Assembly: GCF_008329905.1 (NCBI RefSeq)
Contig: NZ_CP032155.1
Span: 2,790,001-2,854,000 of the forward strand
Direction of reading: 5' to 3'
Origin: Mycobacterium sp. ELW1
GTDB taxonomy: Bacteria > Actinomycetota > Actinomycetes > Mycobacteriales > Mycobacteriaceae
Length of the DNA stretch: 64,000 nt
Part shown: positions 9,109-17,404 of the stretch, one piece after another
How positions within the stretch are numbered: position 1 is the stretch's first letter
How the letters are laid out: each line of letters opens with the position of its first letter
Notes under the pieces: model-generated
What the model was told of the DNA's origin: nothing
Seen by the model: the letters and a program-made list of their open reading frames with translations, nothing else
Database searches by the model: none
Program-made: the position numbers and the translations under genes

Positions 9109-10197
9109 TGTACTCGGTTAGGACGTTGGTGTCAGTCTGCTGATCGGTGGTTGGCCTCCGATAGCTGAGTGGCGTCGTTGATTGTTGTAGTCCTCGAGCC
9201 ACGGGGCAAGGGCGGCAGTGCGGGCGGCGTTGGTGGTGAATATCTGCCGGTAGGCCCATTCGGTCTGCAGTGTGCGGTTGTAGCGCTCCACCTTTCCGTT
9301 TTGCCAGGGGCAGTGCGGCTTGATGAAGACGTGTTTGGCGCCCAGGTTTGCGATGACTGCGGCGACATCGGCGGAACGCCGATAGCTCCAGTGGTTGTCG
9401 GTGATGACTCGCTCGATGGTCGAGATCCCGTGGGTTCTGAAGTACTCGGCGGCTCTGGCCAGAAACCCACCGCAGGTCGCGCCCTTTTCGTCGGGCAAGA
9501 TCTCTGAGTACGCCAGCCGCGAATGGTCGTCGACAGCGGAGTGCACGTAGTCGAACCCGATGCGCGCGTTCTTACGGGCGGCGGTGTCGCCCATCTTTTT
9601 GCCGTGTGCCTTCCAGCCACCCCCGTCGGGGATGCGCCCAATCTTCTTGACGTCCATGTGAATCAGTTCGCCGGGGTGCGCCCGCTCGTAGCGCACCGCG
9701 GTTGTCTTCGATGCCCGGATTACCTCACCGGTCAGCGGGTCACAATCCCGCAGATACGGCATCTGGCGACGGCGCAAGATCGCCGACACCGTCCGGGCCG
9801 GCAGACCCAACTCGGCGGCGATCCAGTCCTGACCCCGCCTGCTGGTGCGGCGCAGCTCTATCACCGCATCTTCAACCACAGATGGTGTGCGACGTGGGCA
9901 TCGACGCGGTCGTGAGGACCGATCCGACAGGCCGGCAAAGCCTTCAGCGTGGAACCGGCGAACCCACCGGTGAGCGCACTGGCGAGAAACTCCCAGTTCG
10001 GCGGCGACATGAGACACCGGACGGTGTCCCTCAACGATCCGCTCAACGAGCAGCAGACGACCATGAACGGTCAAACGGGCATTAGCGTGGGACACGAGGA
10101 CCTCCGTGGACTGGTGAAGACGTCAGACATCTCCACTAAGCCCGGAGGCCCTCCCTACAGCAATAGCGATCCGTCACCAATGTCTAAGCCGAGTACA
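9109..10197 (-). mobile_element. IS481-family insertion sequence, complete
   Basis: 1089-bp element with imperfect terminal inverted repeats: left TGTACTCGG then TTAGGACGTTGGTG, right (inverted) TGTACTCGG then CTTAGACATTGGTG, with 19 of the first 23 positions matching. The TGT...ACA ends, the single DDE transposase gene and the length fit the IS481 family. It is flanked by 6-bp direct repeats GCTAGA, which marks a recent, still intact insertion. It splits a nuclease-like gene; both halves lie in the expected order and frame around it. Confidence 0.95.
9118..10095 (-). CDS. IS481-family DDE transposase
   Basis: 325 aa. The N-terminal helix-turn-helix (HVAAELGVSRQCAHRWVRR, residues about 30-48) binds the element ends. 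The rve-type catalytic core carries the DDE residues in HMDVKKIG, VITDNHWSYR and GKVERYNRTLQ. The C-terminal YNNQRRHSAIGGQPP is typical of IS481/IS3 relatives. The GTG start lies 102 bp inside the right end and the TAA stop 9 bp inside the left end. The gene is full length and appears active. Confidence 0.95.
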   Translation of the reverse strand: MSHANARLTVHGRLLLVERIVEGHRPVSHVAAELGVSRQCAHRWVRRFHAEGFAGLSDRSSRPRRCPRRTPSVVEDAVIELRRTSRRGQDWIAAELGLPARTVSAILRRRQMPYLRDCDPLTGEVIRASKTTAVRYERAHPGELIHMDVKKIGRIPDGGGWKAHGKKMGDTAARKNARIGFDYVHSAVDDHSRLAYSEILPDEKGATCGGFLARAAEYFRTHGISTIERVITDNHWSYRRSADVAAVIANLGAKHVFIKPHCPWQNGKVERYNRTLQTEWAYRQIFTTNAARTAALAPWLEDYNNQRRHSAIGGQPPISRLTPTS

Positions 10198-10203
10198 GCT
10201 AGA
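10198..10203. repeat. Right target-site duplication GCTAGA
   Basis: Second copy of the 6-bp GCTAGA, immediately after the ACA end of the insertion sequence. Confidence 0.9.
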
Positions 10204-10391
10204 GCCTGGTCGGTCCACCGACGCTGACCGGTGAAATGTGTGTAATCGACTTCGAGTCGGTCGGCATGGGCACGGACCGACCGCATAGCCGCGGCCGAAG
10301 TACCGGCCAGCCCCAGGGTGCGTAAAACACCACGCCAAGATCGAGAGGCTCGGACAGCGTCGATCAATTCAGCGTCCGAATACTGCCGCAT
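10198..10391 (-). pseudogene. PD-(D/E)XK endonuclease-like gene, 5' part, split by an insertion sequence
   Basis: N-terminal part of the interrupted gene, beginning at the ATG at 10391. It encodes MRQYSDAELIDAVRASRSW and then a helix-turn-helix-like repeat (WRGVLRTLGLAGTSAAAMR) followed by HFTGQRRWTDQALA, where the element enters. The second repeat continues on the far side as LAAAIRSATSWTQVG. The joined protein would be two DNA-binding-like repeats plus a PD-(D/E)XK domain. The stray in-frame tail inside the element adds about a dozen residues before a stop. It lies 50 bp from tRNA-Pro. Confidence 0.8.
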
Positions 10392-10440
10392 TATGCGGCG
10401 CGACCGCGTTGCATAACCATGGTGCAGTCATTCAAGTCGG

Positions 10441-10514
<74 letters not shown>

Positions 10515-11061
10515 CGTGCCCGCCGGAAACAACCGATGGACGCCAAGGAACGATACATCAGGGGCGCCTGAAACTCCGAAACGGTCGACGCGCGCCCATG
10601 GAGAGTCGGCACCTCGTCCGGTCTCGCTCCCGAACAACAGCGACACCAGCCTGACTCACACCGGATCGGAAACGGCTTCCGGGCCGGGCCGGTAGGGCGG
10701 CAACCGCCATGCGCGAGAACGCTATTCGATCCGTCAGGTGGTCTGCCAGGAGGGCGACTCTGCGGCCAGCGCGGCGCTGAGTCCGCGGGTAGTCGCGGAG
10801 AGTTTTCGCCCATCCGGATGACGTCGGCGCCGCTCATCGCCTCAGGACTCGGAACAAGGCTCAGGATCAAGGCGATACGTGAGTACGCAGTCAAGACCGG
10901 CGAGTTGATGTGGCTCACCTCGTAGGTTCGGTCACTGTCCAGGCTGACCGGAAACCACTGTTCCTGATGGATCGGCTCGTCGGTCAACGCCTGCGCCAGC
11001 TCGCTGAGCCGGGTGGAACGGACCTCGGCACTACGGACGATGAGCGCCAGTTCCTGCAGGC
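10515..11061. other. Region without a supportable intact gene
   Basis: About 550 bp between tRNA-Pro and a decayed enoyl-CoA hydratase end. The minus strand stays open across it, and part of that frame (about 10830-11060, with RLSELAQALTDEP and YEVSHINSPVLTAYSR) has coding-like third positions. However, the frame runs antisense into the tRNA and past the neighbouring gene start without a credible start or domain. I see a possible gene remnant here but cannot name it. Confidence 0.4.
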
Positions 11062-11278
11062 GCAGATCGGGCAACAGATGAAGCCCGACCGCGTAGCCAC
11101 GCCGTTCGGCGGGCGGTGCACAATGCGAAGGCTTCGATCCTGGCCAGTGTGGCTCGACGAGGCCGACGCCCGTCAGATCGAACAGCAACTCGTCGTTGAG
11201 GTCATGCGTTCCGCGGACGCCCAGGAGGGTCTCGCCGCGTTCGGCGAGAAGCGTGCGCCAGGATCCACGGGACGGTAA
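11062..11278 (+). pseudogene. Decayed 3' end of an enoyl-CoA hydratase (crotonase) gene
   Basis: The last codons read EVMRSADAQEGLAAFGEKR and end APGSTGR, the classic crotonase C-terminal helix and tail. About 40 codons earlier, in a different frame, HAVRRAVHNAKASIL matches the segment that normally precedes it in crotonases. The two pieces can be joined only by a frameshift near 11146-11156. The N-terminal two thirds with the CoA-binding and catalytic parts is missing. The remnant stops 10 bp before a CaiB-type CoA-transferase gene, so the pair was probably once an acyl-CoA operon. Confidence 0.65.
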
Positions 11279-11288
11279 GAGAGTGGGT

Positions 11289-12482
11289 ATGGAACACACT
11301 GGGCCGCTGCGCGGTATTCGCGTTCTGGAGTTGTCGCTGGCGCTCACCGGTCCCTACATCGGCGCACTGTTCGCCGACCAGGGCGCCGACGTGGTGAAAG
11401 TGGAACGCCCCGACATCGGCGACATCCTTCGGTGGATCGGACCGAGCGTGAACGGGTTGAGTGCGGTGTTCCGGGTGTGCAACCGCGGCAAGAAGTCGAT
11501 CGCGGTGGATGTCCGAACCGACACCGGACGCGAGATCGCGCTGGAGTTGGCGGCGAAGGCCGACGTGGTGATCCAGAACTTCCGTCCCGGCGTGGCCGAC
11601 CGGCTCGGTCTCGGGTACGACGACGTCGTCGCGATCAATCCGGGCGTCGTCTACGTGTCGCTGACGGGCTTCGGTGAGGTCGGCCCATATCGGGACCGCA
11701 GCGCATACGACACGGTGATTCAGGCCTACGGCGGGGTGGCCTCCAGCCAGGCCGCGCCCGACGTCGGCGAGCCGATCTTTCTGCAGCAGGTGCTGGCCGA
11801 CAAGGTCACCGCGCTGTACGCCAGCCAAGCCGTCACCGCCGCTCTGTTCGCTCGCGCGACAGGCCGCGGCGGACAACACGTGCACGTCTCCATGGTGGAT
11901 GCGGTGGTGTCCTTCCTGTGGACCGATGCGGCCGGCAACGAGGTCCTGCTCGATTCGGACAACTCGCAGCCGTCCAGCTTCACATCGGGATTCAAGCCGT
12001 TCCGCTTCATCGACGGGTGGGGCGTGGTGACCCCGATCTCGGATTCCGACTTCACCGGTATGTGCAGAGCTCTGGAAGCACCCGGCGCGGACGACCCGCG
12101 ACTGCAGACCGCAGACCTTCGAAATCAGCACCGCCCGTTGATGGCCGAGGTGATGGCAGCGTGTTACGCCGGCGCGGAGAAGCTGACGGTGCGCGAAGCG
12201 ACGGAGAGATTCGAAGCCGCCGACGTACCGTACGCGATGATCGTGCCGCCCGAGGAATTGCCCGACGATCCGCACGCCATCGCGATGGGGCTGTTCGAGG
12301 AACTTCACGACCCGGTGGTCGGCAGGGTCCGAATCCCGCGGCATCCCGCCCTCTTCGACGGGACCCCGGCTCAATTAGCCGGTCCGGCACCGAAATTGGG
12401 TGAGCACACCGAAGAGATACTCGCCCAGGTGGGTCGCGCGGGCCAGCGGGCCGACTTGCGGGAATCAAGGGTCATCGCCTGA
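11289..12482 (+). CDS. CaiB/BaiF-family CoA-transferase
   Basis: 397 aa class III CoA-transferase, which moves CoA between carboxylic acids through an enzyme-bound aspartyl intermediate. GPLRGIRVLELSLALTGPY opens the Rossmann-like domain, GADVVKVERPD and NRGKKSIAVD follow, and the likely catalytic Asp lies in RSAYDTVIQAYGG (residues about 138-150). The ATG at 11289 is chosen because the family starts right at GPLRGIRV; a GTG at 11283 is also in frame. The substrate is unknown. It lies next to a broken enoyl-CoA hydratase. Confidence 0.9.
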   Translation: MEHTGPLRGIRVLELSLALTGPYIGALFADQGADVVKVERPDIGDILRWIGPSVNGLSAVFRVCNRGKKSIAVDVRTDTGREIALELAAKADVVIQNFRPGVADRLGLGYDDVVAINPGVVYVSLTGFGEVGPYRDRSAYDTVIQAYGGVASSQAAPDVGEPIFLQQVLADKVTALYASQAVTAALFARATGRGGQHVHVSMVDAVVSFLWTDAAGNEVLLDSDNSQPSSFTSGFKPFRFIDGWGVVTPISDSDFTGMCRALEAPGADDPRLQTADLRNQHRPLMAEVMAACYAGAEKLTVREATERFEAADVPYAMIVPPEELPDDPHAIAMGLFEELHDPVVGRVRIPRHPALFDGTPAQLAGPAPKLGEHTEEILAQVGRAGQRADLRESRVIA

Positions 12483-12492
12483 CGACGGTCGG

Positions 12493-13581
12493 CTAGACCG
12501 CGACCGCCTCCAGAATGCTGATCGGGCCGACTGTGTCGACCACTCGAGTCAGCCGGAATCCTGCCTTGTCGAGCAACTGACCGTATTCGGCCGCGGTGCG
12601 TTCGCGGGCGTCGGCGACGACAAGCATCTCGATGTCGACCCACTTGCCGTGAAAATTCCTGTCGTGGTCTGGAATCACGAACTCGATCAACAAGACTCGC
12701 GTGCCTCGGCGAGCGGCAGCGCGCACGGTCTGCAGAATGCGGACCGCATCGCCGTCGCGCCAGTCATGGATGACGTGCTTGAGCACGTAGGCATCGGCGC
12801 CGTCTGGAGCTGAATCGAAGAACGAGCCCGGGTCGATTCGGATGCGGTCCTCGACCCCGTACTGGCGGAGCAGCGCAGGTGCGCCGGCGACCACTTCGGG
12901 CAGGTCGAACAACACGCCGCGGGCCTGCGGCGCTGATTCGAGGATCGCGGCGAGCAGCCGGCCGTGACCGCCGCCGATGTCGGCGATCGTGGCGAAGCGG
13001 CTGAAGTCGTAGGCCGCGACGACAGCGGTGATCGACGACTCCGACAGTCCCGTCATGGCCTGGTTGAAGATCCCGGCGAGCTGGGGCTCATCGGCGAGGT
13101 AGTCGAAGATCGGCTTGCCCCGCAATGCCGGAACCACCGCAGACCCCGTTCGTATCGCGTCCGCCAGGTGGCTCCAGTGCTCGCGGTGTTGTGCTGAGCC
13201 AACCCAGCGGGCCATACCTGCCATCGAGACAGGGGAGTCGGTGCGCAACGTCTCCGCGAGGGCGGTGAGCTCATAGCGGCCGTCGCTGCGCTGCCGGAAC
13301 ACGCCGACACCGATGAGTGCCCGGAGCATTCGGCCCAGCGCGTTCTGGTCGACGTTGAGCCGGCGCGCGAGATCCTCGCCGGTCGCAGGTCCGTCTGCCA
13401 AGGCGTCGGCAACACCCAATTCTGCTGCAGCGGAGATCAATTGGGCGATCCATGCCCCCATGATGAGCTCCATCATCGCCGCGGCCGGCGGGACGGCGCG
13501 TTGATTGATCCGGGACAGGTGATGGCGGACGCGCTCGACGGCCCGGACAACTCTCGTCGGTGGCGCTTTGGTGGACGTCAC
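12493..13581 (-). CDS. SAM-dependent O-methyltransferase
   Basis: 362 aa. An N-terminal winged-helix dimerisation domain (about residues 40-110, AQLISAAAELGVADALADG) is followed by a class I methyltransferase domain with the SAM motif DIGGGHGRLL near residue 200, DLPEVV, and LKHVIHDW, where the His acts as catalytic base in plant-type and antibiotic O-methyltransferases. The family methylates hydroxyl groups of small aromatic or polyketide molecules, and the substrate here is unknown. It is divergent from a TetR gene with a perfect operator between them, so it is the likely regulated target. Confidence 0.88.
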   Translation of the reverse strand: MTSTKAPPTRVVRAVERVRHHLSRINQRAVPPAAAMMELIMGAWIAQLISAAAELGVADALADGPATGEDLARRLNVDQNALGRMLRALIGVGVFRQRSDGRYELTALAETLRTDSPVSMAGMARWVGSAQHREHWSHLADAIRTGSAVVPALRGKPIFDYLADEPQLAGIFNQAMTGLSESSITAVVAAYDFSRFATIADIGGGHGRLLAAILESAPQARGVLFDLPEVVAGAPALLRQYGVEDRIRIDPGSFFDSAPDGADAYVLKHVIHDWRDGDAVRILQTVRAAARRGTRVLLIEFVIPDHDRNFHGKWVDIEMLVVADARERTAAEYGQLLDKAGFRLTRVVDTVGPISILEAVAV

Positions 13582-13647
13582 GGGACCATCCCTTCCTGGT
13601 TCCTCGCGTAGCCGATAAGCGACCGAACCGTAACCCCACTTCCCATT

Positions 13648-13671
13648 TAATGCAAGTGGGCACTTGCATTA
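13648..13671. promoter_or_regulatory. Perfect 24-bp palindromic TetR operator
   Basis: TAATGCAAGTG, two bases GG, then CACTTGCATTA: two 11-bp arms that are exact inverse complements. It lies between the divergent methyltransferase and TetR genes and overlaps the TetR -10 region. This is the expected autoregulatory site of the TetR protein at 13682. Confidence 0.85.
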
Positions 13672-13675
13672 GTAT
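13670..13675 (+). promoter_or_regulatory. -10 hexamer of a leaderless tetR promoter
   Basis: TAGTAT ends 6 nt before the GTG start at 13682, the spacing of a leaderless mycobacterial transcript. No Shine-Dalgarno sequence is present. It overlaps the right end of the operator, so bound repressor would block it. Confidence 0.6.
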
Positions 13676-13681
13676 CTGGGT

Positions 13682-14248
13682 GTGCCCAAACGCATCGACG
13701 AGGACGACCTGTTCCGGACAACTGTCGCGGTCTTCGCCGAATGTGGCTATCGGGCCACCACCACCCAGGAGATCGCGGCGCGGGCGGGTGTCAACGAAGC
13801 GACGCTGTTCCGGCGCTACGGAGCCAAGGCGGCTCTGATCAACACGGCCTTGGCGCACGTATTGGCTGACTCATCGTTCGCGAGCGTGGCGATCACGGAC
13901 GATGTCACGGCCGACCTCACCGCGCTGGTGCGATCGTACGTCGAGACCGCACAGCGCTACGGCGGTGCGGTCGCGACGCTTCTCGCCGAGATTCCCCGGA
14001 ATCCGGAACTGCGCGAGGCGATTACGGCGCTGATGCCCAATCTCGTCAATGCGGCCGGCGTGATCGCGGCGCATCAGGACGCCGGGCGACTGGCGGCAGG
14101 CGATCCACTGCACACGTTGGTGACATTGATCGGGCCATTGTTGGTGTTCGGCCTGTGGGCCCGCACCGGGGCGGCTCCGGCGGTCCCGGACATCGACGCG
14201 GGCAGGGTGGTCGCCGACTTTCTGGACGGGCATCGGGACCGCGGCTAG
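13682..14248 (+). CDS. TetR-family transcriptional regulator
   Basis: 188 aa. The N-terminal DNA-binding domain (residues 1-55) has the usual TTTQEIAARAGVNEATLFRRYG helix-turn-helix pattern, and the rest is a helical ligand-binding domain with no recognisable specificity. The GTG start lies 6 nt after a -10 hexamer. The perfect palindrome just upstream and the divergent O-methyltransferase gene suggest it represses that gene and itself until a ligand binds. Its stop overlaps the next, convergent TetR gene by 4 bp. Confidence 0.92.
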   Translation: MPKRIDEDDLFRTTVAVFAECGYRATTTQEIAARAGVNEATLFRRYGAKAALINTALAHVLADSSFASVAITDDVTADLTALVRSYVETAQRYGGAVATLLAEIPRNPELREAITALMPNLVNAAGVIAAHQDAGRLAAGDPLHTLVTLIGPLLVFGLWARTGAAPAVPDIDAGRVVADFLDGHRDRG

Positions 14249-14913
14249 TCGGCCCCGGTGGCCGGCAGGCCGAGTTCGTCGGCAGGCGCGCTGAGGTAGC
14301 GCTGAACGCTCGGACCGATGAGTGTGACCACCTCGTCGGCGGTCAGCGTCGACAGTGGCGGCACTCGCATGACGTAGCGCAGCATCGCCGTACCGACGAG
14401 GCTTGTGGCGGCGAGCATCGCCCGTAGTCGCGCTTCGTCGGCGCCGCCCAGGGCGTCGGTAACCGCGGTCATCACATAGCTGTGCAAGAACTCCCGAAAT
14501 GCCTCGTGCGCATCGCTGTTCGACGTCGCCGACTGCAACATCGAGACCATGCTCGTAGCGGTATCGGGCTGCTCCCAGATGCTCAGATAAGCCCGGACGA
14601 TGCGGAACCCCAACGCGTCATCAGCGTCGGCAGTCAGCTGGTCGGTGAAGAGTTTCGGGTCGAGAACCAGCTTCATCGACTCGCGGAACAGCTCGGCTTT
14701 CGAGCCGAACAGATACAAGACCATCGACGGATCCACATGCGCTTCGTCGGCGATCGCGCGCAGCGTCGTCTTCTCGTAGCCGTGTCGAGCGAACTGGTTC
14801 TTGGCTGCACGCAGGACCACGTCCCGTGACACGGGTTCGCCATGGCGTCTGCCGCGTCGCTTGTCCATCGCCGCACGTGAAGGCATGTCTGACGATATCA
14901 TTTCAATAGACAT
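14245..14913 (-). CDS. TetR-family transcriptional regulator
   Basis: Up to 222 aa. The helix-turn-helix reads KTTLRAIADEAHVDPSMVLYLFG, residues about 45-67. The first ATG (14913) sits inside a palindrome, TTCAAT-AGAC-ATTGAA, so the real start may be a Met further in, at 14886 or 14868, which would leave the palindrome as an upstream operator. The C-terminal domain resembles the large actinobacterial group with a YVMRVPPLS-type segment. It is divergent from the membrane/VCBS fusion gene and probably regulates it. Confidence 0.9.
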   Translation of the reverse strand: MSIEMISSDMPSRAAMDKRRGRRHGEPVSRDVVLRAAKNQFARHGYEKTTLRAIADEAHVDPSMVLYLFGSKAELFRESMKLVLDPKLFTDQLTADADDALGFRIVRAYLSIWEQPDTATSMVSMLQSATSNSDAHEAFREFLHSYVMTAVTDALGGADEARLRAMLAATSLVGTAMLRYVMRVPPLSTLTADEVVTLIGPSVQRYLSAPADELGLPATGAD

Positions 14914-14917
14914 TGAA
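14902..14917. promoter_or_regulatory. Candidate TetR operator
   Basis: TTCAAT-AGAC-ATTGAA, a 6-bp-arm inverted repeat in a locally AT-rich stretch, placed 30 bp before the start of the divergent fusion gene and over the first possible start of the TetR gene. Confidence 0.55.
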
Positions 14918-14947
14918 TTATCTGCGCCCGCGGTTTACGCTCTGCTC

Positions 14948-17311
14948 ATGATTTCATCCGTCGTTGAAAAAAATCCGGAAGCTCGGCCGGGGCATGCGGC
15001 GGAGCGGGTACGCGTGGCCTCGGGGGCGACCCGTGCGATGGGAATCGTCGTCGGCCTGTCCGTCGTGGTGGCGGTGTTGGCGATCGCGTTCGCGCTGCCG
15101 GCGGCCCGCAGCAAGCCACACGACCTGCCGATTGGCGTAGCCGGTCCGCAGGCGGGACAGATCGCAGCCCTGCTGCGGCAGAACGCTCCTGGATCGTTTC
15201 GCGTGACCACCTATCTCGACGAGCCGGAGCTACGGGGTGCCATTCGTGGCCGGATCGAGTACGGCGGTCTGACGCTCGGCCCTGCCGGCCCCGTCCTGCT
15301 CACCGCCACCGGTGCCAGTCCGGCTGTGGCTCAAACGCTTTCCCAGCTCGGTAATCAGCTCAAGACAGTGATCGCCGTCCCACTGCGAACCGAGGACCTT
15401 GCGCCCCCGACCGGCCGGGACCCACGCGGAGCGGGCCTCATCGCCTCCGGTCTGCCCATCACGATCGCGGGCCTACTTCCGGCAATCGTGTTGGTGTTAC
15501 TGCTCCCGAACCGGGTATGGCTGAGAACCGTTGCACTGCTGATATTTTCAGCGACAGCAGCGGTGACGATCACCGCAGTCCTGTTGTGGGTCGTCGGTTC
15601 CCTCGACGGGAACGCCGGCGGTGTCGCCGCAGCTCTGATGTTGGGTCTGAGCGGTGCGGGCCTGGCCGTGCTGGGGCTGGGCACGCTATTCGGGCGCATC
15701 GGGTTGGCGCTCGGTTCGGCGTTGGCGTTGCTGCTGGGAAACCCATTGTCGGGCCTGGCCAGTGCGCCGGAAATGCTGCCCAGGCCCTGGGGTGAACTTG
15801 GCCAGTACCTTCCTCAGGGGGCGACGGCGACGCTGCTGCGTTCCACCGCGTTCTTCGACGGGGCGGGCGCCGGTTTCGCCACCGCGGTGTTGATCTGCTG
15901 GGCAGTGGGCGGCACGGTGCTGATGGGAATCGCAGCCGTGAGGTCCGCGGCGCATCGCGGTCCGACTGTTCGCCGCATTGGTGGCCCTGTTGTCTGGCTG
16001 GGTGCCGGTGCGATCGCGGTCGGCATCGGCGCTGCCCTGGCGCAGGGGTCTGCGGTAGCGAACGCCGACACCGGACATGGCGGTAGGAGCGACGCGCGTG
16101 GCAGCGCCGGACCTGCCGCGCCCGCCCGTCGTGGTGACGCCGTCAAAGTCACGGCGCCGAAGGCTATCCGGTCATCTGTCGGCGCCAATCGCGCCACGCC
16201 CGCGGGTCCGGTCAGGAAGGCTCTCCGCCCTCGTGACGTACTGGGCTGGCTTCGCCGCGAGTTGCGCTACACTCTGTTCAACAAGCCTCCCGTGATCGCC
16301 GCCGTTCAGCACTCGGAGGATCCCGTCACCGGTGTCGTCACGGGAGATCTCCACGACGCCAACGGATCTCGGGGTGAAGTGACCTATACGATCACCCAAC
16401 CCGGCAACGCGGTCGTCCACGTCAACCCAGACGGCACCTTCACCGTTACTCCCGACGCGACTACTGCCCACCGTGGCGGTTCGGTGAGCTTCACCGCCAC
16501 CGCAGATAACGGCAGCACATACCGGCTGCCCGGCGTACTGGGCCACATCCAATCGGTAATCCACTACTACGCACAGCGGTTGGGTATCAGCGGCCCTGAC
16601 GCGGCCAGCGCGACGGTGACCGTCACGGTCGCGTCCATCAACAAGGCGCCGACCATCGGCGGCTACTCCGACACCACGTCGGCCGTCGACGGCACCGTCG
16701 CCGGGCAGATCGAGGCCACTGATCCCAACCAGGACAACCTCCACTTCAGCGGACCGGCGACGAGTGCAGCTGGGGGAGCCGTCACCGTCAACTCCGACGG
16801 TTCGTTCACCTACACGCCGACGTTTCAGATACGCCACGCCGCGGCCGCTGACAACGCACCCGAGGCGGCCGCCACCGACAGTTTCGCGGTCACCGTCGAC
16901 GACGGCTACGGAGGTTCCGCCACCGAGACGATTACGGTGCCGGTGAGTGCTGCCAACGCAAAGCCCACCGGCGGCACGATCGCCGACTTGGCCGTCGACA
17001 ACGTCATCGGCGTGGTCACCGGATCCGTCATCGGGGTCACCGACCCGGATTCGGACCCGCTGAGCTACAGCTCGAATCCGGCGACAACGGGCGGGGGTTT
17101 CGTCGATGTCTACGGTGACGGGTCATTCACCTACAACCCGACGGCTGAGCAACGTCATCTCGCCGCGGCGTTGGGCGCCCCCTTCACCGTGACCCACGAC
17201 AGCTTCGTCATTTCGGTCGCGGACGGCCACGGCGGCAGCACCGCGATCACGGTCGTGGTCCCGGTCGCGCCCGAGGTGGATGAACCCCCGACCGGGGTCG
17301 CGGCCGGCTGA
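14948..17311 (+). CDS. Multi-pass membrane protein fused to VCBS/cadherin-like repeats
   Basis: 787 aa. Residues 1-345 look like an ABC-2/YhgE-type membrane protein: one membrane segment at about 31-52, an extracytoplasmic region of about 110 residues, then around five more segments from about 163 (LIASGLPITIAGLLPAIVL) onward. Residues 347-372 (VVWLGAGAIAVGIGAA, ending ANAD) look like the signal peptide of a separate mycobacterial exported protein. A Ser/Ala/Arg linker follows, then three VCBS/Ig-like units beginning near 445, 565 and 670, each with an NPDGTFTVTP or NSDGSFTYTP motif. The start at 14948 is chosen because an upstream extension would overlap the divergent regulator. It may anchor an adhesive domain outside the cell; the function is unknown. 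Confidence 0.75.
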   Translation: MISSVVEKNPEARPGHAAERVRVASGATRAMGIVVGLSVVVAVLAIAFALPAARSKPHDLPIGVAGPQAGQIAALLRQNAPGSFRVTTYLDEPELRGAIRGRIEYGGLTLGPAGPVLLTATGASPAVAQTLSQLGNQLKTVIAVPLRTEDLAPPTGRDPRGAGLIASGLPITIAGLLPAIVLVLLLPNRVWLRTVALLIFSATAAVTITAVLLWVVGSLDGNAGGVAAALMLGLSGAGLAVLGLGTLFGRIGLALGSALALLLGNPLSGLASAPEMLPRPWGELGQYLPQGATATLLRSTAFFDGAGAGFATAVLICWAVGGTVLMGIAAVRSAAHRGPTVRRIGGPVVWLGAGAIAVGIGAALAQGSAVANADTGHGGRSDARGSAGPAAPARRGDAVKVTAPKAIRSSVGANRATPAGPVRKALRPRDVLGWLRRELRYTLFNKPPVIAAVQHSEDPVTGVVTGDLHDANGSRGEVTYTITQPGNAVVHVNPDGTFTVTPDATTAHRGGSVSFTATADNGSTYRLPGVLGHIQSVIHYYAQRLGISGPDAASATVTVTVASINKAPTIGGYSDTTSAVDGTVAGQIEATDPNQDNLHFSGPATSAAGGAVTVNSDGSFTYTPTFQIRHAAAADNAPEAAATDSFAVTVDDGYGGSATETITVPVSAANAKPTGGTIADLAVDNVIGVVTGSVIGVTDPDSDPLSYSSNPATTGGGFVDVYGDGSFTYNPTAEQRHLAAALGAPFTVTHDSFVISVADGHGGSTAITVVVPVAPEVDEPPTGVAAG

Positions 17312-17319
17312 CCCCGCGG

Positions 17320-17336
17320 GTGTCGAGAACCGACAC
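17320..17336 (+). terminator. Short hairpin after the VCBS fusion gene
   Basis: GTGTCG-AGAAC-CGACAC, a 6-bp stem 8 bp after the stop codon, with no T-run. It is a weak candidate terminator of the U-less type. Confidence 0.4.
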
Positions 17337-17371
17337 AGTGACCGGGTAAAGGACTAGAGTTCGCTCGCCGG

Positions 17372-17385
17372 TCGAGAATTCTCGA
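17372..17385. promoter_or_regulatory. Perfect palindrome upstream of exported DUF4232 gene
   Basis: TCGAGAATTCTCGA, a 14-bp perfect palindrome 19 bp before the start codon, between a possible -10 (TAGAGT at 17355-17360) and the Shine-Dalgarno GGAGG. It could be an operator or a 5'-leader hairpin. Confidence 0.4.
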
Positions 17386-17404
17386 AGACGGGAGGGTGGC
17401 GACG

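Noticed and set aside
9109..10197. Integrative element using tRNA-Pro as attachment site
   Set aside because: The element has TIRs and a 6-bp target duplication and no integrase or tRNA 3'-end repeat; it is a simple insertion sequence near the tRNA.
14801..14947. Upstream start for the membrane-VCBS fusion
   Set aside because: It would overlap the divergent TetR coding region and its operator; the membrane segment begins naturally after the ATG at 14948.
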